A stretch of DNA of 10,799 bases from Sulfurimonas sp. (GTDB lineage Bacteria; Campylobacterota; Campylobacteria; Campylobacterales; Sulfurimonadaceae): NCBI GenBank assembly GCA_026987995.1, contig JALSMC010000231.1, positions 1 to 10,799 on the forward strand. Direction: 5' to 3'. The translations under genes were made by a program, and so were the position numbers. The notes below the pieces were generated by a model. It was not told the DNA's origin, did no database searches, and saw only the letters and a program-made list of their open reading frames with translations. Shown here piece after piece: positions 1 through 7,418 of the stretch (the first letter of the stretch is position 1; each line of letters starts with the position of its first letter).

Positions 1-62
1 TCTCTAAAATGCTGAAGTATGCTTAACTTATGTAAGAAGCCTTATTATTAGTGGAAGTATAC

Positions 63-68
63 TATAAT
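63..68 (+). promoter_or_regulatory. Candidate -10 promoter element of the hydrolase-elyC pair
   Basis: A perfect TATAAT lies at 63-68 inside the longer run TATACTATAAT (58-68). No convincing -35 hexamer is visible about 17 bases upstream; Campylobacterota housekeeping promoters often lack one. With usual spacing, transcription would start near 75-76, at the ATG of the hydrolase, so the mRNA would have almost no leader. The only purine-rich stretch upstream, GGAAG at 53-57, is 18 bases from the ATG, too far to act as a ribosome binding site. The hexamer is seen directly; promoter activity is inferred. Confidence 0.45.
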
Positions 69-75
69 TTGTACC

Positions 76-858
76 ATGATTTATATAGCATTTTTAGTTT
101 TTACCTTTTTAATTTTAGCCTTTGCTTTTTACCAATGGCAGTTTCATATGATTTTTACTCCTACCTATAAAAGAGAAGGAAATATCTGTATAAAATGTAC
201 TATTTTAAGTATAACTACTGATGATGGGATAGAACTTGAAGGAGTTGTATATGAACCATCAGATGCAGTAAACACATTACTGTTTTTTACAGGGCGTTCT
301 CATGATGGTGTGGGGATTATAAATAAGCTCGCAGATACTTATCCTACGGTGAGAGTTATTGTCTTTAACTATCGATCATATGGTAAAAGTGCTGGGAAGG
401 TTAACGAAAAAAATATAAATAGTGATGCCCTTAAGATTGCCAAGCTTGTAGAGAAAAATTATGGTCCTTTTTATCTTTTGGGCTACTCTCTTGGTTCAAG
501 TGTAGCAGCTTATGTAGCCTCACAGCAAAATGTTAAAGCACTTTTTCTCATAGGAGCTTTTGACTCCATAGCATCACTTGCAAAGAGTAAGTTTGTAGAT
601 AGAGGAAAGCTTCCTTATGTGGATCTCTCAAATATTTTTCGCTATAAATTTAGAACAGGAGAATATGTCCAAAAGGTTGACTCAGCTACATACCTTTTTG
701 TCTCGAAAGATGATGAAGTTACTTACATCCAAAACGCAAGAGAGCTAAAAGAAAAGATAAAAAATCTAGAGTTTTATATAGAGTTAGAAGACCTGAACCA
801 TAAAGAGATACTATGGGACATAAAAGTGACAAAAAAAATAAATGAGGTGATAATATAA
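76..858 (+). CDS. Membrane-anchored alpha/beta hydrolase (serine hydrolase)
   Basis: 260-residue alpha/beta-hydrolase-fold protein, probably an esterase or lipase-like enzyme of unknown substrate. Residues 1-22 form one strongly hydrophobic segment, so the catalytic domain is likely held at the inner membrane; this layout resembles the BEM46-like group. The nucleophile elbow is GYSLG with Ser138. The remaining triad is probably Asp212 or Asp213 (SKDDEV) and His242 (LNHKE). A FFTGR stretch at 70-74 sits where the oxyanion-hole loop is expected, in place of the usual HG. The start at 76 keeps the membrane segment; an in-frame TAG at 49-51 limits any extension, and the next Met (residue 25) also lacks a Shine-Dalgarno sequence. 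The stop overlaps the next start by one base (TAATG), so it is probably co-transcribed with elyC. The fold call is firm; substrate and role are unknown. Confidence 0.85.
   Translation: MIYIAFLVFTFLILAFAFYQWQFHMIFTPTYKREGNICIKCTILSITTDDGIELEGVVYEPSDAVNTLLFFTGRSHDGVGIINKLADTYPTVRVIVFNYRSYGKSAGKVNEKNINSDALKIAKLVEKNYGPFYLLGYSLGSSVAAYVASQQNVKALFLIGAFDSIASLAKSKFVDRGKLPYVDLSNIFRYKFRTGEYVQKVDSATYLFVSKDDEVTYIQNARELKEKIKNLEFYIELEDLNHKEILWDIKVTKKINEVII
844..850 (+). promoter_or_regulatory. Ribosome binding site of elyC
   Basis: GAGGTGA lies 7 bases before the ATG at 858 and matches the anti-Shine-Dalgarno sequence well. It is inside the end of the hydrolase gene and supports the 858 start. Confidence 0.7.
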
Positions 859-1610
859 TGGAATTTGGATTTTTTCTAAAAAAGTTTATAAGCTTTTTTT
901 TGGACCCCTTAGGAATGGTGACGATTCTTTTTGTCTTTGGAATTTACTTTTTATATAAAAGTAAATATGCTAAAGCAGAGCTTTTTTTACTCTCGAGTTT
1001 TGGATTACTCTATCTCTTCTCCTATCCACTATTCGCAAATTTACTAGCACAAAACTTAGAAAATCAGTATCCTAAGTATGATTACACTCAAAGTGTAGAG
1101 TATATTCATGTTCTGGGTAATGGGCATAATACTGACCCTTCACAACCTATCTCTTCACATCTTAACTCGGCATCTACAAAAAGAGTTTTAGAAGGAGTTA
1201 TTATTTATAAAAATATGCCTGCTAGTAAACTAATTTTTACAGGCTATGGCGGAAATACCGATGCATCATCTGCACAAATGAATTCTATTTTGGCTTTGAG
1301 TTTAGGTGTTCAAAAAGAAGATATAGTTCTTGGTCCTAAACCTGTAGATACACGAGAAGAAGCTGCGTTTACTAAGGCTATTCTTGGAGATAAACCCTTT
1401 ATACTTGTTACTTCGGCAACTCATATGCCACGGGCTATGATGATATTTGAGTCTTTAGGAATGCATCCTATCGCAGCACCTACGAACTACTATAAAGAAA
1501 GCTATAGAGGGTTGTTAAGAGTGCCAAGTGTGAGTGCTTTTTTTATCTCTACTGTGAGTCTTCATGAGTACTTTGGTATGATTTTAGCGAAGGTTAAAAG
1601 TATATTTTAG
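858..1610 (+). CDS. elyC: ElyC/YdcF-family DUF218 membrane protein
   Basis: 250 residues with two N-terminal membrane segments (about 17-33 and 41-62) followed by a DUF218 domain (about 82-243) expected on the outer face of the inner membrane. Features matching E. coli ElyC as I remember it are the LENQYP segment (67-72), VLGNG (85-89), SKLIFTG (123-129), the DTREEA segment (164-169) and VTSATHMPRA (184-193). In E. coli, ElyC is needed for normal peptidoglycan synthesis at low temperature and is tied to undecaprenyl-phosphate lipid-carrier metabolism; its biochemistry is not settled. The two-helix arrangement and the VTSAxHxPRA block favour ElyC over the single-helix YdcF or SanA relatives, but orthology is inferred. 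It is the second gene of the plus-strand pair and its stop overlaps the convergent truA stop by 4 bases. Confidence 0.8.
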   Translation: MEFGFFLKKFISFFLDPLGMVTILFVFGIYFLYKSKYAKAELFLLSSFGLLYLFSYPLFANLLAQNLENQYPKYDYTQSVEYIHVLGNGHNTDPSQPISSHLNSASTKRVLEGVIIYKNMPASKLIFTGYGGNTDASSAQMNSILALSLGVQKEDIVLGPKPVDTREEAAFTKAILGDKPFILVTSATHMPRAMMIFESLGMHPIAAPTNYYKESYRGLLRVPSVSAFFISTVSLHEYFGMILAKVKSIF

Positions 1611-2317
1611 TAACTTATTTTACTAAGATATAAACCATTGGGAGGAGCTGGTTTAAGGCTCTTTTGTGAAGTGTTATTTAGCTTTTTTTGTATCTCATTC
1701 GCATTTAGTGTGAGTAGTGCTCCAACCATCAGACGAATTTGACTTCGTAAAAAACCATTGGCTTGAAAGTTTAAAACTATGTAGCCTTTATGCTCATAAG
1801 CAAAAGCTTTATATACTTCTCTTACACTACTTTTTGTGTCACTTCCTGTTTTCATAAATGAAGCGAAATCATGTTCTCCTATAAAGAGTTGCATGTTCTT
1901 TTTAATAGTCAAAATATCTAACTGAGATACAAAAGTAACAAAATCAACTTCAAAAGGATTACTCTCACTGCATTTAATTATATACCTGTATGTACGAATT
2001 TTAGCTGAGTATCTAGCATGAAAATCATCACTAACATGAGATATATACTTGATATGTATACTTGAAGGTAACATTTCGTTGAGGACTCGTTTGAGCTTTA
2101 TTGTATCACTCCAAAAATCAGGAAGTTCAAAGTGACAGACTTGTCCAGTAGCATGGACTGATTTATCTGTTCGTCCACTAGCAATAATTTTAGAGTCTAT
2201 ACCAAGTTGTACTAAAACTTTTTGCATCTGACCCATTATAGTGTTAGGAGTCTCTGTCTGTATTTGAGAACCTAAGTAGTGGGTTCCATTGTAAGAGAGA
2301 GTGACTTTAACACGCAT
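1607..2317 (-). CDS. truA: tRNA pseudouridine(38-40) synthase TruA
   Basis: TruA converts uridines 38-40 of the tRNA anticodon arm to pseudouridine in the cytoplasm. The 236-residue protein has the hallmark SGRTDKSVHA block with catalytic Asp51, the FHARYSAK...TYRY segment (about 101-114), the GFLRSQIRLMVGALL helix (about 188-202) and the terminal PAPPNGLYL block. It is slightly shorter than the E. coli enzyme but complete. The ATG directly abuts the TAA of the upstream permease gene, and AGTAGG 6 bases before it (2324-2329) is a plausible ribosome binding site, so translation is probably coupled. It is the last gene of the long minus-strand operon and its stop lies inside the end of elyC. 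Confidence 0.96.
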   Translation of the reverse strand: MRVKVTLSYNGTHYLGSQIQTETPNTIMGQMQKVLVQLGIDSKIIASGRTDKSVHATGQVCHFELPDFWSDTIKLKRVLNEMLPSSIHIKYISHVSDDFHARYSAKIRTYRYIIKCSESNPFEVDFVTFVSQLDILTIKKNMQLFIGEHDFASFMKTGSDTKSSVREVYKAFAYEHKGYIVLNFQANGFLRSQIRLMVGALLTLNANEIQKKLNNTSQKSLKPAPPNGLYLSKISY

Positions 2318-3337
2318 TTAAAACCTACTGAGAATAGTTTTTCTGTACATTAAGTATGTGATACTAAGCCATAAAAAAAGTACTGTAGGGATAGTATAGT
2401 AGCCAAGTGCATTTTGTAAACCTATAGTAGCACCATAGTAAAGGATGATACCTAAAAAAAGATAGAGATATATCTGTGATTTTCCATGTCTAGCATGAAC
2501 AACTCCGATAGACACAACAAAAAAGAGAGTGATTATAGGAAAAAGGCTCATAAGTAGGTCTGTAATGAGCATCTGTTTTTTATCTTTTGCTCTATCATCT
2601 GAGAGCCAAAAATCAAGAGGTTTTTTATATGTTCGGATGTTAGTTGTCATCGTATCGTTTATGAGCATAGTTTCAAAGTTTATCTGTGTAAACTTCTCTT
2701 TTGAGTAACTATAACCTTGACCATTAAATAGTTTGAGCCTTAGTATCCCTGAGTCATTGAGTAGGTTAGCACTCTTTGCTGCTATTAGAATCTCTTCTTT
2801 CTCTTTTTTGTTAAACAAAAAGACCTTAGAAAAACTTCCATCACTCTCTTTTTTTCCAAGGTACAAAAGCCAGTCTCCAAAACTATTTCCAAACTCACTT
2901 GCCGCGAGGTTAAACTTTGCTTCACTTTTTTTGTAGGAGATAAAGTTTGCCGAGAGAACAGTAGCATGGGGAAAAAGAATAAGAAAGTCCAACATCAGTA
3001 CCATACTAAGAAGTAGAGCAGGTTTGAGTAATGTTTTTATGATGTATGAGGGTTTGATACCAAGAGCAAAAATAACTACAATTTCATTATCATTAGAGAG
3101 TTTTAGGAGTGAGAGTGCAGATGCTACAAAAAAAGTTATAGGCAGGGTATAAAACAGAATCTCAGGCAGACGGAAAATGTAGAGTTTTGTCATCTCCCAA
3201 ACACTGAGTTGGATAACTGCCGTATAGGTTGCTAATTTGATAAACAATATCACAGAAGCGATGGCAAATAGAGGTAAGAATATAGATATAAAAAGTGTAG
3301 AAAGGTTAGCGGTTATATAGTATTTGAGTCTATTCAT
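2318..3337 (-). CDS. LptF/LptG-family permease (lipopolysaccharide export)
   Basis: 339-residue YjgP/YjgQ-type permease. LptF and LptG form the membrane part of the LptB2FG transporter, which extracts lipopolysaccharide from the inner membrane and feeds it to the LptC-LptA bridge. About six membrane helices are visible (12-33, 56-78, 104-123, 259-281, 287-308, 313-331), split three and three around a periplasmic beta-rich domain (about 130-245), as in the family. The LP...LKLSNDNEI...ALG segment (65-93) fits the coupling region that contacts LptB. I cannot tell LptF from LptG; no second family copy lies in the window. The ATG is 2 bases after the prepilin-peptidase stop, with only a weak upstream AAGG (14 bases away), so translational coupling is likely. 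Confidence 0.88.
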   Translation of the reverse strand: MNRLKYYITANLSTLFISIFLPLFAIASVILFIKLATYTAVIQLSVWEMTKLYIFRLPEILFYTLPITFFVASALSLLKLSNDNEIVVIFALGIKPSYIIKTLLKPALLLSMVLMLDFLILFPHATVLSANFISYKKSEAKFNLAASEFGNSFGDWLLYLGKKESDGSFSKVFLFNKKEKEEILIAAKSANLLNDSGILRLKLFNGQGYSYSKEKFTQINFETMLINDTMTTNIRTYKKPLDFWLSDDRAKDKKQMLITDLLMSLFPIITLFFVVSIGVVHARHGKSQIYLYLFLGIILYYGATIGLQNALGYYTIPTVLFLWLSITYLMYRKTILSRF

Positions 3338-3339
3338 TC

Positions 3340-4158
3340 TTAATAGTTTGCCTTAATATAAGTGAGTAGAGGACTTTGATACACAAAAACAATAAAAGTA
3401 GCTAGTGCTAAAAATGGAACAAAAGGAACTCTTTGCTCTTCCTTTGATTTGCTCATAACTACAAGCATTACAGGCAGAGCTAGAAGTGCTGAGAGAAAGA
3501 TGGCTACAAGAGTGAGTTTTATACCAAGTAGTGCTCCCATTGTAGCAGCCACCATGATGTCACCTTCACCCATAGCTTCTATAAAAGGAGTTCTATCATA
3601 GTGTCTATTCCACGGTGTTTTTGTTTTGAGTCCTGCTTTATATACTGAGGATGTAAGGTAATATGAGAGCATAAAACGCAGTAGTGTAAAACCCCCTGCA
3701 AAAAGTAAAGCATTTTGGAAGTTAAGCATTACTCCCTGAATATTCCATGCCCCAAAAACAGCAAATATAATTGCTAAAATGTTAAGAGAATCAGGAACCA
3801 TTTTGTACTTAAAATCTATCATCGAAAGTGCTAAAAGCATTAAAAAACTCAGAGCAATTAAAAATGCAGGAAAACTAAGACCATACTGTGCGGCGATTGC
3901 TACAAAGATAAAACCAGAGATAAGTTCTATGAGTGGGTACTGAATTGATATTTTTGTTTTACAAAAAGAGCATTTTCCTCTTAAGAAAATCCATGAAAAA
4001 AGAGGTACATTGTGCCATGGTTTTAGTTTTGACTTACATGAGTAGCAGTAAGAGCCCTCAAAAACAACACTCTCTTCTTTTGGAATGCGTAAAATTACAA
4101 CATTTAAAAAAGAGCCAAAAAGTAGACCAAAAATAAATGCAATACTAAGTTCTATCAT
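3340..4158 (-). CDS. Prepilin peptidase / N-methyltransferase (A24 family)
   Basis: Inner-membrane aspartic protease of the PilD/GspO type, which cleaves type IV prepilin or pseudopilin leaders and methylates the new N-terminus. The 272-residue protein has the GSFLNVVILRIP start (15-26), a zinc site made of two CxxC pairs (Cys38/41 and Cys63/66) as in bifunctional enzymes, catalytic Asp115 (MIDF) and catalytic Asp200 in GEGD (197-200). The usual Lys after the second Asp (GxGDxK) is replaced: here GEGDIMV. A polar loop (about 174-196) precedes the second Asp. No pilin, secretin or pilus ATPase gene is in the window. The ATG overlaps the uppS stop (ATGA) and is served by a strong GGAGG. Family call is firm; the substrates are unknown. 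Confidence 0.9.
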   Translation of the reverse strand: MIELSIAFIFGLLFGSFLNVVILRIPKEESVVFEGSYCYSCKSKLKPWHNVPLFSWIFLRGKCSFCKTKISIQYPLIELISGFIFVAIAAQYGLSFPAFLIALSFLMLLALSMIDFKYKMVPDSLNILAIIFAVFGAWNIQGVMLNFQNALLFAGGFTLLRFMLSYYLTSSVYKAGLKTKTPWNRHYDRTPFIEAMGEGDIMVAATMGALLGIKLTLVAIFLSALLALPVMLVVMSKSKEEQRVPFVPFLALATFIVFVYQSPLLTYIKANY

Positions 4159-4832
4159 TTTAAACCTCCAAAGCGGCGTTCAACTTTTGTGAACTTTTTT
4201 ATGATTTTGTCTAATTCTTTGCTGGTAAAGTCAGGCCAAAGTGTATCACAAAAAAACAGTTCAGCATAAGCTGATTGCCAGAGTAAGAAGTTTGAGAGTC
4301 TATGATCGCCACCTGTTCGGATAAGTAGGTCAACATCATGCTTACAGTCTAGCTCATTACTCATCATCTCAATTGTTATATCGTTTGGTGATTTTTTTAG
4401 AGTGTTTATAGCCCGAAGCATTTCATCTTGTGCCCCATAGTTAAGGGCTAAAGATTGGACAAGTCCATCACAATGTGCAGTTTTTTCTTTTACTATATTA
4501 ATCGTTTTTTGCAGTTTTTTTGAAAAAGCTCGTAGGTCTCCTATTGGCTCAAAACGGATATTATTTTTGACATAGGTGTCAAGTTCTTTAATCAGGTACT
4601 TATCGAGTAGTTTCATAAGAAACTCTACCTCTAGTCGTGGGCGTTTCCAGTTTTCTGTAGAAAAAGCATAAAGTGTAAGTCTCTCTATCTCAGAATCTGC
4701 AGCACAGTACTCAGTGATGGTGCGAACAACTTCTGAACCAGCTTCGTGTCCTTTTACTCTTTTTAAACCTTGCTTTTCAGCCCAGCGACCATTTCCATCC
4801 ATTATTATGGCTATATGTTTTGCTCTATTCAT
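4155..4832 (-). CDS. uppS: Isoprenyl transferase UppS (undecaprenyl diphosphate synthase)
   Basis: Cytoplasmic cis-prenyltransferase that extends farnesyl diphosphate with isopentenyl diphosphate to the C55 lipid carrier of peptidoglycan and O-antigen synthesis. Motifs in order: MDGNGRWA with catalytic Asp12, the KGHEAG segment with His29, FSTENWKRP (58-65), LALNYGAQDE (128-137), RTGGDHRLSNFLLWQ (172-186), AYAELFF (188-194) and RRFGG (219-223). At 225 residues it is short compared with the 253 of E. coli UppS but has all blocks. Its ATG overlaps the coaBC stop by 4 bases (ATGA), with a modest AAGAA about 6 bases upstream. Chain length is inferred from the family, not from the sequence. Confidence 0.96.
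   Translation of the reverse strand: MNRAKHIAIIMDGNGRWAEKQGLKRVKGHEAGSEVVRTITEYCAADSEIERLTLYAFSTENWKRPRLEVEFLMKLLDKYLIKELDTYVKNNIRFEPIGDLRAFSKKLQKTINIVKEKTAHCDGLVQSLALNYGAQDEMLRAINTLKKSPNDITIEMMSNELDCKHDVDLLIRTGGDHRLSNFLLWQSAYAELFFCDTLWPDFTSKELDKIIKKFTKVERRFGGLK
4165..4169 (-). promoter_or_regulatory. Strong ribosome binding site of the prepilin peptidase gene
   Basis: On the minus strand GGAGG lies 6 bases before the ATG at 4158, within the last codons of uppS. It is one of the best Shine-Dalgarno sequences in the window and supports re-initiation at the ATGA overlap. Confidence 0.7.
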
Positions 4833-6064
4833 GATTTTTCTTGTAAGATTTTCGCATTTTTTAAAATCTCAAAAGCGATAAAAAGTTTTTGAGCACTTGG
4901 AATGAGTACCGAACTGTTATTCGTAATAAACTCGATCTCATTTGTGTCAGTTCCAAAACTATTAGAGTCTTTTAAAATATTTAAACAGACTGCATCTATG
5001 TTTTTATTTTTTAACATCTTTGTAGCATTGTCTTTTGCACTTTTTCTGTCCATTTCGGCTTTAAACCCAATAATAGAGATGTCTTTCTTATCAATAGTAG
5101 CAAGGATATCTCTGTTCTTTGTAAGTTTTAACTCCCACACTGAACCTATTTTATCCTTTTTGAGTTTTCCATCTTGCTGACTAAGAGGAACATAGTCACT
5201 TACAGCAGCAGCCATAAAAATGTAAGGCTTTTTATTTACATCTTTTTTAGCACTTTCTATAGAAGTTGTGAGAATATTGTACATCGACTCTGTATTTTCT
5301 ACACTGCTTTTTTTAATTGCAATAGGTAAGTCAGTATCAAATTTTGTAGCTATTAAGTCTACATTTGCACCTAGACAATAGAGTGCCGTAGCCATAGCAG
5401 AAGCCATCTTTCCACTAGAAAAGTTAGATATAAAACGTACATCGTCTATCTTCTCTATCGTGCCTCCACCAGTCACAACAACACTTCTATCACTCCAAAA
5501 CTTATCTCTAAGTAATGCTCTCACAGTTGTCCAAAATATCTCTATAGGTTCAGCCATAGCCCCATCACCAACAGTCTTACAAGCGAGTTCTTTGACTTGT
5601 GTTCCTACAAAAACATAGTTGGCGTTTGCTAAAAGATTTAGATTTTCTTTTGTGATTGGGTTGTGGAGCATATTTGTATTTGCTGAGGGTGCGAGAACTT
5701 TTTTACCACTAAACGCCAATGCACACTGGAGTAACATTGTATCAGCGATACCATGAGCGAGTTTTGCCATAGTGTTTGCAGTAGCAGGAGCTATGACAAA
5801 AACATCTGCCCACTCTGTGGTTTTTATATGGTTAAAGTCATCAACCCATGACTCGTTTGTATCATCCAAAACTCTACTTGATGTAAGTGTTTCAAATGTC
5901 AGTGGCATCACAAACTTTTTAGCACTTTCACTCATCACAACACGAACTTCCGCTCCTGATTTTACAAAAAGACGTACGAGTTCAAGTGATTTGTAACAAG
6001 CTATAGAGCCTGTAACTCCGAGGAGTATCTTTTTTCCTTGGAGAAGAGAAGAGGGGATATTCAT
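4829..6064 (-). CDS. coaBC: Bifunctional phosphopantothenoylcysteine decarboxylase / phosphopantothenate-cysteine ligase CoaBC (Dfp)
   Basis: Two-domain coenzyme A biosynthesis enzyme, 411 residues. The N-terminal flavoprotein (CoaC, about 10-185) shows GVTGSIACYK (16-25), catalytic His79 in FNHI, APATANTMA (92-100) and the flap Cys162 in ELACKTVGDG. The C-terminal ligase (CoaB, about 190-405) shows VTGGGT (197-202), DDVRFISNFSSGKM (207-220), AAAVSDY (285-291), NRDIL (317-321), GFKAE (333-337) and the FGTDTNE end block. Two positions differ from the textbook motifs: PSANTNM (126-132) instead of PxMNxxM, keeping Asn129, and GDGAM (166-170) instead of GxGRM. The start at 6064 lacks a clear Shine-Dalgarno sequence; only AAAGAA lies upstream. 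It follows glmU after the operon's only spacer and overlaps uppS by 4 bases. Confidence 0.95.
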   Translation of the reverse strand: MNIPSSLLQGKKILLGVTGSIACYKSLELVRLFVKSGAEVRVVMSESAKKFVMPLTFETLTSSRVLDDTNESWVDDFNHIKTTEWADVFVIAPATANTMAKLAHGIADTMLLQCALAFSGKKVLAPSANTNMLHNPITKENLNLLANANYVFVGTQVKELACKTVGDGAMAEPIEIFWTTVRALLRDKFWSDRSVVVTGGGTIEKIDDVRFISNFSSGKMASAMATALYCLGANVDLIATKFDTDLPIAIKKSSVENTESMYNILTTSIESAKKDVNKKPYIFMAAAVSDYVPLSQQDGKLKKDKIGSVWELKLTKNRDILATIDKKDISIIGFKAEMDRKSAKDNATKMLKNKNIDAVCLNILKDSNSFGTDTNEIEFITNNSSVLIPSAQKLFIAFEILKNAKILQEKS

Positions 6065-6113
6065 AATTTATATTCTTTATAATTTATTTTTACTTATTTT
6101 ACCTAATCTATAC
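6065..6113 (-). other. 49-base AT-rich spacer between glmU and coaBC
   Basis: This is the only spacer of more than 2 bases in the nine-gene minus-strand run. It is nearly all A and T. Read on the minus strand it has no stem followed by a T-run, so I see no Rho-independent terminator. TATAAA (6076-6081) could be read as a -10 element but would put the transcript start only about 5 bases before the coaBC ATG. Read-through from glmU is the simplest view; a weak internal promoter cannot be excluded. Confidence 0.5.
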
Positions 6114-7418
6114 TTAGTTTTTAAAGTGTTTGTAAAAGTAGTCTTTTATGGTGCGAAGTTTTGTTCTACTTAGTGCTAAAGAACCGCTTTTGACTATACC
6201 ACTTGGAACAGTTGTACCAGCAGCAATCATCACATTATCTTCTATGGTTACAGGTGCAATCAACTGAGAATCACTTCCTAAAAATACATTTTTTCCAATT
6301 ATTGTTTTATATTTTTTTACACCATCATAGTTACAGATGATAACACCTGCACCCACATTAGTATTTTCATCTATCTGTGCATCACCTAAGTAGCTCATAT
6401 GACCGGCTTTTACACCTTTGAGAGATGATTTTTTTATCTCTACAAAGTTTCCTATATGAGTATCTTCAATGTACGAAGCAGGGCGAAGGTGTGCTAGTGG
6501 TCCTACATCTGAGTTTTTAACTATAGAATCTTCTATGACTGAACCTGATTTTATATGTGACTCTTTTATGAGTGTTTCTCCGCAAATACGACAGCCATTT
6601 TCAACGATACACTCACCCTCAAACGCGACAGTAGATTCAATGAAACTAGTTGCTGGAAGTTGCATAATAACACCGGCATTCATCCAACGAGTTTTGATTC
6701 TATTTTGCATTATCTCTTCTGAGTCACTGAGGTCTACTTTCGAGTTTACACCTTTAAAATGCTCTTCATCTACAAGTAGTGGAGCGATGCTTAGTCCATC
6801 TTTTTTTGCCATTGCGATGACATCTGTGAGGTAGTATTCTGCTTGTGCATTGTCATTTGAGAGTAGGGGAATATACTTCTCTATGACAGCTTTTGAAAAA
6901 GCATAGATACCTGCGTTTACAGTAGTAGTGAGTAGCTCTTTTTCATTTGCATCTTTTTGTTCAACTATATACTGTACTTTATTATCTGTATTGATGATAA
7001 CACGACCATATCCAGTAGGATTTTCTAAGTCAAAAATAGACATGATAACATCAGCATCAGTATCTAAAAAACCTTGAAGTGCATCTGCTGTGATGAGTGG
7101 CATATCGCCATTAAGTACTAAAACTTTTTCATTTTTAGGAGCCACATTTTTCATAGCTCCTCCCGTTCCTGGAAAGTTCTCAGCATCTTGAACTATAAAG
7201 TTTATGTCATCAAAAAAAGATTCCATCTGTGCTTGGACTTCTTCTTTTTGATGGGCAATTACAACGCTAATATCATTAGAAATCTCTTGTGAGGCTTTGA
7301 TGATATGATAAAGCATAGGTTTTCCACTTATAGAATGTAAAACTTTAGCTTTTGGGGACTTCATACGACTCCCTTTTCCAGCAGCTAAAATGACTATGCT
7401 TATCTTATCTTTCATCAT
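6114..7418 (-). CDS. glmU: Bifunctional UDP-GlcNAc pyrophosphorylase / glucosamine-1-phosphate acetyltransferase GlmU
   Basis: Makes UDP-N-acetylglucosamine in the cytoplasm for peptidoglycan and lipid A. The N-terminal uridyltransferase domain (about 5-230) has LAAGKGSRMKS (11-21), GTGGA (84-88), metal-binding Asp105 in NGDMPL, GYGRV (136-140), NAG at 168-170 and Asn225 in GVNSK. The C-terminal left-handed beta-helix acetyltransferase domain (about 250-434) has LRPAS (311-315), EIKKSSL (327-333), catalytic His340 in GHMSYLGD, NVGAGVIICNYDG (354-366) and GSDSQLIAPV (381-390). At 434 residues it is shorter than E. coli GlmU (456) but complete. The start is a tandem ATGATG: GAGG (7423-7426) is 4 bases from the first ATG and 7 from the second, so translation may begin at 7415 instead of 7418. 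The first ATG overlaps the upstream stop as ATGA. Confidence 0.97.
   Translation of the reverse strand: MMKDKISIVILAAGKGSRMKSPKAKVLHSISGKPMLYHIIKASQEISNDISVVIAHQKEEVQAQMESFFDDINFIVQDAENFPGTGGAMKNVAPKNEKVLVLNGDMPLITADALQGFLDTDADVIMSIFDLENPTGYGRVIINTDNKVQYIVEQKDANEKELLTTTVNAGIYAFSKAVIEKYIPLLSNDNAQAEYYLTDVIAMAKKDGLSIAPLLVDEEHFKGVNSKVDLSDSEEIMQNRIKTRWMNAGVIMQLPATSFIESTVAFEGECIVENGCRICGETLIKESHIKSGSVIEDSIVKNSDVGPLAHLRPASYIEDTHIGNFVEIKKSSLKGVKAGHMSYLGDAQIDENTNVGAGVIICNYDGVKKYKTIIGKNVFLGSDSQLIAPVTIEDNVMIAAGTTVPSGIVKSGSLALSRTKLRTIKDYFYKHFKN

Noticed and set aside
1..75. End of an upstream gene or a small RNA at the left edge
   Set aside because: Stops occur in short order, no family-like peptide is seen, and there is no stable stem with a T-run; only the -10 element can be supported.
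2733..2967. Short open frames on both strands inside the permease gene
   Set aside because: They lie wholly within a gene with clear family structure, have no ribosome binding sites and show low-complexity composition; they are frame shadows.
6065..6113. Possible promoter (TATAAA on the minus strand) for coaBC
   Set aside because: It would start transcription about 5 bases from the ATG, has no -35, and the region is so AT-rich that such hexamers arise by chance.
6469..6834. 121-codon plus-strand open frame opposite glmU
   Set aside because: It is antisense to a strongly conserved domain of glmU, has no recognisable motif and no credible start signal.
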